Positions 44,273-53,645 of a DNA stretch of 64,000 nt are shown in pieces; position 1 is the stretch's first letter, and the number at the start of each line of letters is the position of its first letter. Position numbers and translations under genes: made by a program. Below the pieces are notes generated by a model that was not told the DNA's origin, did no database searches, and saw only the letters and a list, made by a program, of their open reading frames with translations. The DNA comes from Spirulina subsalsa PCC 9445 (GTDB lineage Bacteria > Cyanobacteriota > Cyanobacteriia > Cyanobacteriales > Spirulinaceae): positions 2,762,779 to 2,826,778 of the forward strand of contig NZ_JH980292.1 in NCBI RefSeq assembly GCF_000314005.1. The letters run 5' to 3'.

Positions 44273-45376
44273 CTAGCACAATTGGGATAAAAGCGTTGTG
44301 CCGTAAGCACTTTTCACAATTACAGTGCGATCGCGCCGAAAGAGCAAACAACCGACGCGCAAGGGGTTGTTACTGTGTTGTCTGACATACTCTTGTGAAC
44401 GTTGATCTATAGCTTCGGCTAGGCGTTCATAGACCCCTTGGGCTTGTCCCCGTTGTTCTAGCCCTTGCAGGACTTGTTCGGCCGTCTCACAGTCTAGGAT
44501 GGCTTGCAAATCGGCCAGGGGTAAACCCGCTTTAACCCCAAACGCGGTGAGAATTTCTAATCGTCCATCGGCTAAATGGTGGTGGGTGTGGAAAATTCCC
44601 CCAGCGAGTTTTAGAAGTTTGCCATGATAGCCAAAGAGTAACACCGACTCCACTCCAGCCTCCGCGGCCGTAACGAGGAGGGAGCCTAACCAGTTGGCAG
44701 TTTTAACGAGGCGATCGCCCTCAATCCCCATCCTCTGTGCCAAGTCTAGCCCATTCTCCCCCACACAAAAAACCAACGTCTTAAACTGTTCCGCTTTTTG
44801 TTGCAATTGGCTTTGATAGTCCGCCAACTGCTCCGGAGAGGTCAGAGGTTGACTAATCCCCGTCGTTCCCAGTAACGATAACCCCTCCACCACCCCAAAA
44901 GCAGCATTAGAAGTCCGTCGGGCCAACTTCCGCCCTTCGGGTAAAATCACCTGAATGGTAATCGCCCAATCTGGATCTAACTCCCGTTGTAGATTTTCCC
45001 GTAACAGTTCCTGGGCGTAGCGATAAATAGCCGCCCGCCCGTCCTCTTGGGTAATTTTGCCCAAACCTTCCCCTCCTTGAATCTGAATCGCCTCCTCCCC
45101 TACTTCTCGCCTCCGTCGTTCGACTAAAGCCCAAATAGGGGTATGACGGGTTAAATCGAGATTATCTCCGGGATCACTGCGGGTAATGGCGAGGGCGCGA
45201 TTTTCCCCCAACGGGGCTACTTGTTCCACCTCAATGGTCACTCGTTGGGGAGGCTTAATCAGGTCAATCTCAACGGATGCAAGGGTGTTTAACTTGTTGG
45301 ACTCTTGAAGGCAGCGTAGGGCTGCCACAGCCGAAGCACAAGCGAAAACAGGAAGGGTATAGCCAGAGTGAGTCAT
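44273..45376 (-). CDS. cbiD: Cobalt-precorrin-5B C1-methyltransferase CbiD
   Basis: 367 residues. The CbiD start MxSGYTLPVFACASAVAALR, DPGDNLDLTRHTP and the central SLLGTTGISQPL (ILGGTGI-like) block are present, with IFHTHHHLADGRLE and the conserved C-terminus GVKAGLPLADLQ. It methylates C-1 of cobalt-precorrin-5B in the anaerobic branch of cobalamin synthesis. No cobalamin riboswitch is evident nearby. Confidence 0.93.
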   Translation of the reverse strand: MTHSGYTLPVFACASAVAALRCLQESNKLNTLASVEIDLIKPPQRVTIEVEQVAPLGENRALAITRSDPGDNLDLTRHTPIWALVERRRREVGEEAIQIQGGEGLGKITQEDGRAAIYRYAQELLRENLQRELDPDWAITIQVILPEGRKLARRTSNAAFGVVEGLSLLGTTGISQPLTSPEQLADYQSQLQQKAEQFKTLVFCVGENGLDLAQRMGIEGDRLVKTANWLGSLLVTAAEAGVESVLLFGYHGKLLKLAGGIFHTHHHLADGRLEILTAFGVKAGLPLADLQAILDCETAEQVLQGLEQRGQAQGVYERLAEAIDQRSQEYVRQHSNNPLRVGCLLFRRDRTVIVKSAYGTTLLSQLC

Positions 45377-45482
45377 TAATCAGTAATTCAGTAATCAGTA
45401 ATCAGTAATAGGTTGTGCTGTTGCTGCACCCAAGCCACGGAGGGCTGGCTTTTTTGGCCTAGAGTTTTTGGGATGGCTAGCC

Positions 45483-46742
45483 TCAACGACCTTGAAAAAG
45501 GCCCTTAAATCCCTCCCGTCGCTCATGGGGAGATTCGGGAGTAATATAGCCCCATAAACTCTCCCAATAGAAGAAAGAAACCCCAGTAAAACCTTGTTGT
45601 CTAACGATCTCCACTTGCTCAATAATTTGCCCAATGGGAATGGGTTTGGTTAACACGCCGCTCAAAATGGCTACACTGACCGGAATCCGTTCACGCGCAT
45701 AATTAATGGCATCTTGATGCAGTTCATTAATGAACTTGTCGGGATCACTGCGATACACTTGTAAAACCAGTTGATCGACAAAGCCATTTTTTACCCAATC
45801 TCGCCAATTTTGTAAATATTTGTAGTAAGCAAAACTTTGAGAGTGGGGGGACAGGGATACAATGCAATCGGGTTTAATAGCTTTCACCGATTTATAAATG
45901 TCTCCCATAAAGGCTGTAATCTTATTAGCACGCCACCCCATCCAACGAGGATCATAGGGATCGCTGGGGGGCAATTGACCGTTATTTTCCTGTTGATAAA
46001 GGGCGATAGTGTAGGGGTCATAACCCATTTCGACGGGCATTCCAAAATGATCGTCAAATTGAATGCCATCAATGTCATAATTTTCGACGACTTCTAAGAC
46101 CATGCCTTTAATAAAGGCCTGAACTTCGGGATGAAAGGGATTTAGCCATTCTTGGGGGATGTAACGGCGAGTATTTAACCACTGTAAGAGGGGGGAGGCT
46201 TGTTCTGATTCGGCGGCTAAGTCGTCATCATAACCGATGGAACGATGATCTTGGGTTTGGGTTAACCAATCGGGGTGTCGTTTGGCTAACAGGGAACGCC
46301 GGGGAGTCATTAAACCGTATTCAAACCAAGGGAGGACTTTAAAATCCCGTTGGTGGCCTTGTTGGATGATTTGGGCTAGGACATCTTGGCCGAAGTGCAT
46401 TAGGGTTAAAAGGGGGAGTTGGGCGTTTCCGGTTTCTTGATGAGCAATGGCGCTGGGATAGAAGGTATATCCGCGATTCCAGACGACGGGGTAAAGGGTA
46501 TTGAAGTTAAATTGGGCGAGTCCTTGGATGGCGCGCTGTATACCCCAGGGTAGAAATAATACTCCACTGGCAACGTTGGTTAACCAAACGCCGCGCATTT
46601 CTCCTTGTCGGGTGATGGAGGCGACAGTGGGAGTTGTGGGGAAGGGCGATCGCAAAAAAAACACCATTAATGCTAGGGTGATCAGCAAAATCCCGAAATT
46701 CTGGCGGCGATCGCCTTTAAATCGTCTCATGAATGTACTCAT
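45483..46742 (-). CDS. Glycoside hydrolase-like GHL10 protein
   Basis: 419 residues. An N-terminal hydrophobic segment (ILLITLALMVFFL) anchors or exports it. The rest is the GHL10/DUF187 TIM barrel: EMRGVWLTNVASGVL, RDFKVLPWFEYGLMTP, WLNPFHPEVQAFI, YDIDGIQFDDHFGMP and SLSPHSQSFAYYKYLQNWRDWV. The family acts on envelope or capsule-like glycans; substrates are poorly known. There is no operon partner on this strand. Confidence 0.92.
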   Translation of the reverse strand: MSTFMRRFKGDRRQNFGILLITLALMVFFLRSPFPTTPTVASITRQGEMRGVWLTNVASGVLFLPWGIQRAIQGLAQFNFNTLYPVVWNRGYTFYPSAIAHQETGNAQLPLLTLMHFGQDVLAQIIQQGHQRDFKVLPWFEYGLMTPRRSLLAKRHPDWLTQTQDHRSIGYDDDLAAESEQASPLLQWLNTRRYIPQEWLNPFHPEVQAFIKGMVLEVVENYDIDGIQFDDHFGMPVEMGYDPYTIALYQQENNGQLPPSDPYDPRWMGWRANKITAFMGDIYKSVKAIKPDCIVSLSPHSQSFAYYKYLQNWRDWVKNGFVDQLVLQVYRSDPDKFINELHQDAINYARERIPVSVAILSGVLTKPIPIGQIIEQVEIVRQQGFTGVSFFYWESLWGYITPESPHERREGFKGLFQGR

Positions 46743-47037
46743 CTGCTAGGAAAATTTCCCCCCCATGACATCTGATGGGGTGATTGGGTGGAGGGAAACC
46801 CAGTCCCCAAGGTCATGACACCCCTCAAACAAGCTAGCCCATCTTGACGAGATTTGAAAGTTACGCGAAACTTACAAATTATTGATGTAGCCTCTCCTGT
46901 GATCTTTAAACTTTGTTAAAATCTAACAACTTTTAATGCGATCGCTCAAGATAGTTGAGTAATAGCATTAACCCGCGAGTGCTTCCGCCTCGTCCCCCTA
47001 CTCTAACTTCAGATGGAGGTTTTCCTAGAGACAAACC

Positions 47038-47256
47038 ATGAACATGGAAACTCTAGAGTTTATCATTTACCCCGACGGTCGGGTACAAGAAAAAGCCACA
47101 GGCATTGTGGGAGCGTCTTGTACTGAAGTAACAGCAGCAATTGAAGCCCAATTAGGCATCGTGCTGTCGAGTGAAAAAACCTCGGAATATTATGCTCAAG
47201 AACAGCGCCAGTCTGCCAGCGCAACCAATCACCAACAAAATTGGAGTGATTGGTAA
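47038..47256 (+). CDS. DUF2997 protein
   Basis: 72 residues beginning METLEFIIYPDGRVQE (a second Met at position 3). The LEFIIYPDGRVxEKATGIVG and VTAAIEAQLG blocks are the DUF2997 pattern. It is the first gene of the conserved cyanobacterial trio DUF2997-Ycf35-ferredoxin. GGAGG lies about 21 bases upstream. After the stop, TCAAGGG and CCCTTGA form a hairpin at about 47265. Confidence 0.88.
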   Translation: MNMETLEFIIYPDGRVQEKATGIVGASCTEVTAAIEAQLGIVLSSEKTSEYYAQEQRQSASATNHQQNWSDW

Positions 47257-47365
47257 TCGGTTAATCAAGGGGGTTTGTTCCAACCCTTGAATCTGAAAAC
47301 AGTTCTAAACTTGTTTTACGTTTTGAAAACTTTTGTAAATCTAATGGCCATAGGTTAGACAAAAT

Positions 47366-47752
47366 ATGTCTCATTTCAGCAACATTAAAACACAAATTCG
47401 CAATCTTTCTTCTTTACAAGCGGCTCTTTCTGATTTAGGAGTAGCTTGGAAATCGGGCCCTTCGACGGTGAGGGGATATCAAGGACAAACCCGCACAGCT
47501 GAGGTGGTTGTTGAGCAAAGCAATGACTATGATATTGGCTTTAGTTGGAATGGTCAAGAATACGAATTAGTCGCTGATTTGCAATACTGGCAACAACCTT
47601 TATCGGTGGAAGGGTTTTTGAAGCGTTTAACTCAACAGTATGCCTATCATACGGTGGTGAGTGAAGCGACGAAACAAGGCTTTCAAATTGCAGAACAACA
47701 AAAGAATACAGACGGTTCTCTCCGTCTAGTTGTCCAACGCTGGAGTGCCTAA
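47366..47752 (+). CDS. ycf35: Ycf35 (DUF1257) protein
   Basis: 128 residues, MSHFSNIKTQIRNLSSLQAALSD as in plastid and cyanobacterial Ycf35. Its function is unknown. The stop codon TAA (47750-47752) overlaps the ATG of the ferredoxin by one base, which indicates translational coupling. Confidence 0.95.
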   Translation: MSHFSNIKTQIRNLSSLQAALSDLGVAWKSGPSTVRGYQGQTRTAEVVVEQSNDYDIGFSWNGQEYELVADLQYWQQPLSVEGFLKRLTQQYAYHTVVSEATKQGFQIAEQQKNTDGSLRLVVQRWSA

Positions 47753-48174
47753 TGGCTGATTTTGAACCTACTCCTGAACGGTCTGGTTTTGAACCAGAAT
47801 TGGGGGGCATTTTTCGGGATGCTCCTGAACGCACGGGTTTTGAACCGGAGTTAGGGGGGGAATTACGGCAGAAAGGGGTTTATGTAGACGAGATTACTTG
47901 TATTGGCTGTAAGCATTGTGTCCATGTTGCGCCGAATACGTTCTATCTTGAGCCGGATTATGGGCGATCGCGGGTGATGAGTCAAGAGGGTGATCCGGAG
48001 GCCTTAATTGATGAGGCCATTGAGACTTGTCCGGTGGACTGCATCCATTGGGTGGATTATACCCACCTCAAGGAGTTAGAAGCCCAGCGCAAGTATCAAG
48101 TGGTGAAGCACTTAGGGTTCCCCAATCATGGCGCGAATGCTAAACCTGCGAAGTCTAAACCCCGTCCATCTTGA
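47752..48174 (+). CDS. 4Fe-4S ferredoxin coupled to Ycf35
   Basis: 140 residues. The first 45 residues contain two near-identical copies of a PERSGFEPELGG-type segment. The ferredoxin domain follows: CIGCKHCVHVAPNTF (Cys-X2-Cys-X2-Cys) and a distant CPVDCIHWVDY. Only one complete Cys set is visible, so it binds a single [4Fe-4S] or [3Fe-4S] cluster. The tail is basic and Pro-rich. It is part of the DUF2997-Ycf35 operon. Confidence 0.93.
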   Translation: MADFEPTPERSGFEPELGGIFRDAPERTGFEPELGGELRQKGVYVDEITCIGCKHCVHVAPNTFYLEPDYGRSRVMSQEGDPEALIDEAIETCPVDCIHWVDYTHLKELEAQRKYQVVKHLGFPNHGANAKPAKSKPRPS

Positions 48175-48213
48175 TCAATTTTTTTGCAATTGATTCACTT
48201 CATCGAGTTTGAG

Positions 48214-48240
48214 AGAGGCTATAAATAGCCTCTTTTTCTT
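48214..48240 (+). terminator. Intrinsic terminator of the DUF2997-ycf35-ferredoxin operon
   Basis: AGAGGCTAT and ATAGCCTCT form a perfect 8-9-bp stem with an AA/TAAA loop at 48214-48233, followed directly by TTTTCTT. It lies 40 bases behind the ferredoxin stop. Confidence 0.85.
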
Positions 48241-48327
48241 GATATTATCTCTCTTCTGTCACTGAATCGCTTAAAAGCTCATTTAGACGAAGATGTTAAT
48301 CCAAATTGGGAGGATAGAGAATTAATT

Positions 48328-48603
48328 ATGCGGTTATCTCCTCTTTTTGATCAACAGTTAGAAGCGGCCAAACTATCGGGTTTGGAACAAGGTCTAGAAC
48401 GGGGTCTAGCACAGGGTCTAGAACGGGGTGAACGTCTGGTTGTGGAGAATTTGCTTCAGTTTCGTTTTGGAGCAGTTGATGCTGAGTTAGCCGAAATTAT
48501 AGAGGCTATCTTGAGTTTGCCCGCTTCAGAATTTACCCCCTTGTTAATGCAGTTATCTCGGCAAGAATTGATTGAGCGTTTTGGTGGCGCATCTCCCCGT
48601 TGA
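48328..48603 (+). pseudogene. Rpn-family/DUF4351 C-terminal remnant
   Basis: 91 codons from the ATG at 48328, with frame-consistent family-like sequence (LDEDVNPNWEDRELIM) preceding it for 20 codons, which implies that an original N-terminus has been lost. What remains is a GLEQGLERGLAQGLERGE linker and the DUF4351 end (NLLQFRFGAVDAELAEII, LMQLSRQELIERFGG). The PD-(D/E)XK core is absent. Confidence 0.6.
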
Positions 48604-48661
48604 ATTGAGTCTCAATCCATGAAAATGGGGCGTTTCTTCCTTGAATGGGTTGTGGGGGATT

Positions 48662-48776
48662 CGTGGCTCCGGTTTTACCAATACCCCCGCAGAACGAGCC
48701 GGACTAAGACGGGGTGACGTAATTTTAGAAGTAGATGGTTAACGAGTCACCAGAGGGGTAGAAATTCAGAACAAAT
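48662..48776 (+). pseudogene. PDZ-domain remnant of a Deg/HtrA-type protease
   Basis: The frame from 48662 reads RGSGFTNTPAERAGLRRGDV then ILEVDG, a stop TAA at 48740-48742, then RVTRGVEIQNKF. The PDZ signature (PAxRAGLRxGDVI) matches Deg-type proteases. At the stop the family usually has Gln, so CAA to TAA would explain it. The protease domain upstream is missing. It lies between the Rpn remnant and alr. Confidence 0.6.
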
Positions 48777-49937
48777 TTAATAAACCCGAGGAAGGCGCTG
48801 TTTAAACCCGCAGAGAATTTCCCAAGAAATGGTATTTGTTTTATCAGCCCACTCTTCGGCCGTAATCACTTCTGAACCATCTCGCCCGATGAGGGTGGCA
48901 ATTTCCCCCGCTTGTAAGTCGGGGATGGCAGAGACATCTAACATCAGTTGATCCATCGTAACAGCCCCGATTTGAGGGACTCGGCGGCCGCGGAGTAACA
49001 CGTCCATCTGGTTGGTTAAGGCACGGGGTACACCGTCGGCGTAACCAATCCCGACGACGGCAATTTGTAAGGGGCGATCGCACACAAAACGCCGTCCGTA
49101 ACTCACACTACTCTGGGGGGGGATGGTTTTAACTTGGGTAATGCGCGCTTTAATCGCGAGGGCGGGGTTTAAGGCCAGTTTGTGCCGCAGGTGGGACTCT
49201 GGATATAACCCATAGATCGCTAAACCCACCCGCACTAAATCGTAGTGATAGCAGGAATCAGTGAGGGTAGCGGCAGAGTTGGCGATGTGTAGCATGGGGG
49301 GGATGAGGTGGTTTTGTTGCCATTGGGCGATCGCCTCTTTAAACCGTTGATGCTGTAATTCCATAAAACTGGGGTCAGGATCATCCGCCGTGGCAAAATG
49401 GGAGTAACAACTCGCTAAGTGTAAGTGGGGCAGTTGGCGCACAAATTGGACAAATTCCAGCGCTTCAGTCCAAGCGGTGCCTAAACGGGACATTCCGGTA
49501 TCGATGTTTAAATGGACGGGTAAATCATGCCCCAGTTGCTGTAAGGTGTCGGAGAAAATCAAGGCCTGTTGAGGGCTGCAAAGGGTAGGTTGGAGTTGAT
49601 ACTGCACCACCGCTTTAATCTCTTCTAGGCTGTTAATAGCCCCTAAAACTAAAATAGGGGCTTGAATCCCAGCCTCTCGCAGGGTAATTCCTTCTTGAGA
49701 GGTGGCCACAGCAAACCAGTCCGCCCCCGCTTGTAAAGCGGTTTTAGCCGTCATGACGGCCCCGTGACCATAACCATCCGCTTTAATCACGGCCATCAGT
49801 TGGGTGTGGGGTTTTAAAAAGCGTTTGATTTGCCGGACATTATCGGCCAAGGTGGTGAGATTAATTTCTACCCAAGCGCGTTGATATTCCGCTTGGCTGA
49901 CGGTTAATTTTTGGGGGGATGGATAACTTAACACCAT
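48777..49937 (-). CDS. alr: Alanine racemase
   Basis: 386 residues. PLP-Lys in LMAVIKADGYGHGAV, the DTGMSRLGT substrate-pocket block, HIANSAA and VRVGLAIYGLYP, and the C-terminal VSYGRRF with the catalytic Tyr. It interconverts L- and D-Ala for peptidoglycan. About 25 residues precede the family's usual N-terminus. No partner genes; it ends beside the PDZ remnant. Confidence 0.96.
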   Translation of the reverse strand: MVLSYPSPQKLTVSQAEYQRAWVEINLTTLADNVRQIKRFLKPHTQLMAVIKADGYGHGAVMTAKTALQAGADWFAVATSQEGITLREAGIQAPILVLGAINSLEEIKAVVQYQLQPTLCSPQQALIFSDTLQQLGHDLPVHLNIDTGMSRLGTAWTEALEFVQFVRQLPHLHLASCYSHFATADDPDPSFMELQHQRFKEAIAQWQQNHLIPPMLHIANSAATLTDSCYHYDLVRVGLAIYGLYPESHLRHKLALNPALAIKARITQVKTIPPQSSVSYGRRFVCDRPLQIAVVGIGYADGVPRALTNQMDVLLRGRRVPQIGAVTMDQLMLDVSAIPDLQAGEIATLIGRDGSEVITAEEWADKTNTISWEILCGFKQRLPRVY

Positions 49938-50068
49938 AGGTTCACTCCTCTACACTCACGACAACATCCCACGCTCTGGGTTTTGCGTCCTTGGGGGATG
50001 TTTCATTGCTATACAGGATAACCTGTTCAGTTTCTGGATGGGGGGTGAGGTAAATTCTGAGGGGGGTT

Positions 50069-51247
50069 TTATCGGCCTTGGATGAAGAAACCTAGCAGTC
50101 CCCCAGCGAGGACGAGCCAGACTGAATTAATCTTGAAACGGAAGACGGCGATCGCACTCCCTAAACTCAGGATGAGGCTGAACCCATCAATCAGGGCGGT
50201 TTGCCCTAAACTGTAGGTGACACCAACCATTAACCCTAATGAGGCCCCATTCACCCCATCAAGAAAACCACCCGCCCAGGGGGATTGTCTTAATTTTGTC
50301 ACCCAAGGATTGACCATCCGCACTAACAGGAACGCGGGGCAAAAGATGCCAACGGTGGCGGCAATGGCTCCCATATTTCCCGCTAATAAATAACCGATAA
50401 AGGTGGCGGTTGTGGAGAGGGGGCCGGGGGTTAATTGTCCAATAGCAACGGCATCTAAAAGCTGTTCAGAGGTGAGCCATTGGTGATGATCAATAACTTC
50501 CCGTTGTAGAAAGGCGAGTAATACATAACCACTGCCATAGAGGACAAAACCAATTTTTAAAAAGAGTAGAAAAACCTGTAGCCCATTAATAGTTTTATCG
50601 GGGTCGGGGGGACTATTAACGAAGGTGAGGAGGGGGAAAAGGGGGAATAGCCCCAATCTAGGTTTTTTGCCCCAGAAAGGAGGCTGAGATTCTCTGGCTT
50701 TAATAACCATTACAATCACTCCAATTCCTAACAGGGCAACGACTTCATTAAAGCCTGTAAAATAGGCGAAAATTGCCCCCAAACTTCCTAAAATAGTGGG
50801 GACATCTTTAATGGCTTTTTTCCCTAAATTCCAGAAGGCTTGTAGGACAATGGCAATAATAACGGGTTTAATGCCGTAGAGAATAGATTGCCCTTGGGGG
50901 ATATTTTGGGAGTGAGTATAGAGAATGGCTAACCCCCAAACCATAAGCATAGCCGGTAAAATAAAGCAAGTCCCCGCTAAAATTAATCCCCGCCATCCGG
51001 CTTGTTCGTAGCCAATATGAATGGTTAATTCTGTGGAATTCGGCCCAGGAATCAAATTAGTAAAACCGATGAGATCCAGCAACCTTTCACGGGTCACCCA
51101 TTGGCGACGTTCTACTATTTCTTGGTCGATCATGGCAATATGGGCAGCCGGACCGCCAAAGGCAATGGTTCCTAAACGAAGAAAGACAAGGGCTAAGTCT
51201 TTTAAGGGGGCTTTTACAGGTTGGGAGATTTTGCTTGAATCGGTCAT
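50069..51247 (-). CDS. chrA: Chromate transporter ChrA
   Basis: 392 residues with two CHR domains arranged in tandem: FLRLGTIAFGGPAAHIAMID...FTNLIPGPNSTELTIHIGY (first) and FLKIGFVLYGSGYVLLAFLQ...AIGQLTPGPLSTTATFIGYLLAG (second). This is the bidomain ChrA, a chromate/sulfate antiporter of the plasma membrane with ten to thirteen helices. A cytoplasmic stretch lies between the halves. No chrB-type regulator adjoins it. Confidence 0.93.
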   Translation of the reverse strand: MTDSSKISQPVKAPLKDLALVFLRLGTIAFGGPAAHIAMIDQEIVERRQWVTRERLLDLIGFTNLIPGPNSTELTIHIGYEQAGWRGLILAGTCFILPAMLMVWGLAILYTHSQNIPQGQSILYGIKPVIIAIVLQAFWNLGKKAIKDVPTILGSLGAIFAYFTGFNEVVALLGIGVIVMVIKARESQPPFWGKKPRLGLFPLFPLLTFVNSPPDPDKTINGLQVFLLFLKIGFVLYGSGYVLLAFLQREVIDHHQWLTSEQLLDAVAIGQLTPGPLSTTATFIGYLLAGNMGAIAATVGIFCPAFLLVRMVNPWVTKLRQSPWAGGFLDGVNGASLGLMVGVTYSLGQTALIDGFSLILSLGSAIAVFRFKINSVWLVLAGGLLGFFIQGR

Positions 51248-51265
51248 GATTACAGTTGCTATATT

Positions 51266-51293
51266 TAGGGCTTGCTGAAAAAAACAAACCCTA
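51266..51293. repeat. Collapsed MITE ends
   Basis: TAGGGCTTGCTGAA runs directly into AAACAAACCCTAG: the left and right terminal repeats of the element family without the interior. It may be an excision scar or a recombined pair of ends. It sits upstream of chrA. Confidence 0.5.
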
Positions 51294-51493
51294 GAATTAT
51301 CTCTCTTCTGTCAGATCCGGTTCAAACCCTGATTCTCTCGTTGGCTGTGATGGCGAAGATTCGTTAAAATCTTCTGGAATAACAGAAGAGAGATACAGTA
51401 GACCGTAGACATCAACTGCCCCACCCACAAGGGGATGGGGTTCTCCGGGCTATCTTTATCAAATGGGTCAATGAAAGCGATTAAACCGAAAGC

Positions 51494-53539
51494 CTAGGAC
51501 TCCCGATGGGTGCAGTTTTGGCGGTTGCGGCGGGCGATTTGTTGACGCAGGAGGACGGCTAAGGGAGAGCGCAGAATGCCTTCTTGTTCCAGTAAGTAGA
51601 GGGTTTCTAGTTCGCTCAGACGGGTGACGCGCTCGATGAGGGACTGTTGACGCTGACGGGCGAGGTCGGGGGTGTATTTGGCGACGGTTTCTAGTTGCTG
51701 GGTGGCAATGACGCTATCTTCTTGGTAGGTGTTGGCACAACGTTCTACTAGGTCGGCGCGTAGGTCGGTGTCCGCTTGGAGTTGGCGTAGGGTTTGGGCG
51801 ATTTGGGCGCAAACATGGGCGATCGCCAGATCGGCCTCATATTTGGCATCGGCGACGGTTTGACGCTGTTTTTGCAGCAGTTGGGGACGGAACAGAAGCC
51901 ACCCCAGCACCCGATACAGCCACCGTTGCCAAGATGTTTCGCTGGGACGGACGGAGAAGAAGGGCGGGGGCATAAATCCGGCCTGGATGGCATCGTGTTT
52001 GAGCAAAATCCGCAGTTCTAATTTATCGAGGGCAAATTCTGAGAGTAACCCCCCCTCATACAGTTGTTGATACCCAGCCCGTTCGAGGGTGAGGGTATAG
52101 AGCCAAAGGGTTTCGGGGATTTGTAGGAGATGACGGCGATCGCCCCATAAACTCTCTAACGCCTGAGATCCTTGATACACCCCCTCATTGTAGTTCTGGG
52201 TAAAGTGTTGAATCACCGCCGGGTCAAGGGTGGGAATGCCCTTGAGCAAAGGGATTTGATTGAGAGCCGCCCGTTGACTGGTCAGCAGAGCCTGAGCTTT
52301 TTCGATTTGCTTTAATAAACGGGGAGATTGTAACTCATGTTGTCGAATCACCCAACCCAGAAGCGGGGGGAAGAGCAGAAACCGAACCAAACTCACCGCA
52401 ACAACCACAAGCTGAATCACATCACGCTCTTCTAAGGTAGGGGGAAGATTGAGAGCGAGTAAGAAACCGACAGAACTGGGGAGTCCCGTTGTAATCAGTA
52501 GGGTTTGTTGGGGAAAGGCGATCGCACTTAAATCCCGCAGCTTATTCAACCCCCCGAAAAACCCCCACAACAGCAAGGCACGCAAAACCAACAGGAACAC
52601 CACCCCACAAACCCCCACCCAGAGCCACCCCAACCCAGACCATCCCTCAACCACCCGCCACCCCAGCGCCAACGTCACCCCAGCCCGGGCAAAATTCCCC
52701 CCATAGTGCCAGAGACTGTGTAAATATTCCCGATGGGACGGCGCGAGATTTTGGGCTAATCCCTGTTGAGTCACCAACCCCCCACAGGCCACCCCCAAAG
52801 CACCCGCCCCCGTTCCCCCCAACTCTCCGAGGGTATAACCCCCATAAACCAAAAACAACGACAACAGCGCCATCGTCCAAGGTTGCTCCTTCGTGCGCAA
52901 AAACAGCGCCGTCAGCAACACCCCCCCCCAAATCCCCCCAGCAATGCCCAAGACCAGCACTTGAGCCAACCCTAGCCCCGTCGCCCCCGTCAACGCCTCC
53001 AACCCCTCCCCCCTGAGCAACAACGGCAACAACAGAATCAGCGTCAGTTGATTATATAACCCTTCTCCCTGCGCCACCGTCTGGACTTGGTGGGGCGTAT
53101 CCAGACGCTTTAACCGCTCCAACAGTCCCGTGGGATCCGTCGCCATGACCAACCCCCCTAAGACCAGAGCAGGAGTCAGATTAAACCCCGTCAACTGCGC
53201 CAAAATGACCCCAAACAGCCCCGTTGAGAGCAGAAACCCTACAATCGCCCAGATTAGGGTGGGAAAGCGATATTGGCGAAAAAACGAGCCATTGAGAGTA
53301 AACGCCGTTTGGAAGACGAGGGGGGGTAAACAGAGCCAGAGCAGAAGATGGGGGCTAAATGAGGGAGTCAGCCCTAGGTCAGGTTGCCACAGAGTAAACC
53401 CCCCTAACCCCAAGCCAAGCCCCAAAAACAGCACCCGAAACCCTAACGGAAATCGGCGGCAAACCATCGCCACAACCATCCCTAGAAAGAATAAACCCAG
53501 CCAGAGCAGGGGAGGAGTGAATAGAGTAGACAGATTCAT
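51494..53539 (-). CDS. Cation:proton antiporter (CPA1/NhaP type)
   Basis: 681 residues. About twelve transmembrane helices fill residues 1-400 with LVLGGLVMATDPTGLLERLKRLDTP (the conserved ATDP region) and ALGVACGGLVTQQG. A hydrophilic, helix-rich region of about 270 residues with several Arg/Gln-rich segments follows and is presumably the cytosolic regulatory part. It exchanges Na+ or another cation for H+. Its ATG at 53539 is preceded by a region with no other gene. Confidence 0.9.
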   Translation of the reverse strand: MNLSTLFTPPLLWLGLFFLGMVVAMVCRRFPLGFRVLFLGLGLGLGGFTLWQPDLGLTPSFSPHLLLWLCLPPLVFQTAFTLNGSFFRQYRFPTLIWAIVGFLLSTGLFGVILAQLTGFNLTPALVLGGLVMATDPTGLLERLKRLDTPHQVQTVAQGEGLYNQLTLILLLPLLLRGEGLEALTGATGLGLAQVLVLGIAGGIWGGVLLTALFLRTKEQPWTMALLSLFLVYGGYTLGELGGTGAGALGVACGGLVTQQGLAQNLAPSHREYLHSLWHYGGNFARAGVTLALGWRVVEGWSGLGWLWVGVCGVVFLLVLRALLLWGFFGGLNKLRDLSAIAFPQQTLLITTGLPSSVGFLLALNLPPTLEERDVIQLVVVAVSLVRFLLFPPLLGWVIRQHELQSPRLLKQIEKAQALLTSQRAALNQIPLLKGIPTLDPAVIQHFTQNYNEGVYQGSQALESLWGDRRHLLQIPETLWLYTLTLERAGYQQLYEGGLLSEFALDKLELRILLKHDAIQAGFMPPPFFSVRPSETSWQRWLYRVLGWLLFRPQLLQKQRQTVADAKYEADLAIAHVCAQIAQTLRQLQADTDLRADLVERCANTYQEDSVIATQQLETVAKYTPDLARQRQQSLIERVTRLSELETLYLLEQEGILRSPLAVLLRQQIARRNRQNCTHRES

Positions 53540-53645
53540 AGGGGCAATAAAAAGAGGACTCTATCTGTATCAAACCAGATAAAATCCCTTTGCATTTCAC
53601 AATTTAACAACCTTTAGGCTGTGGTGGCCTCAAAAGTATTTTTCC

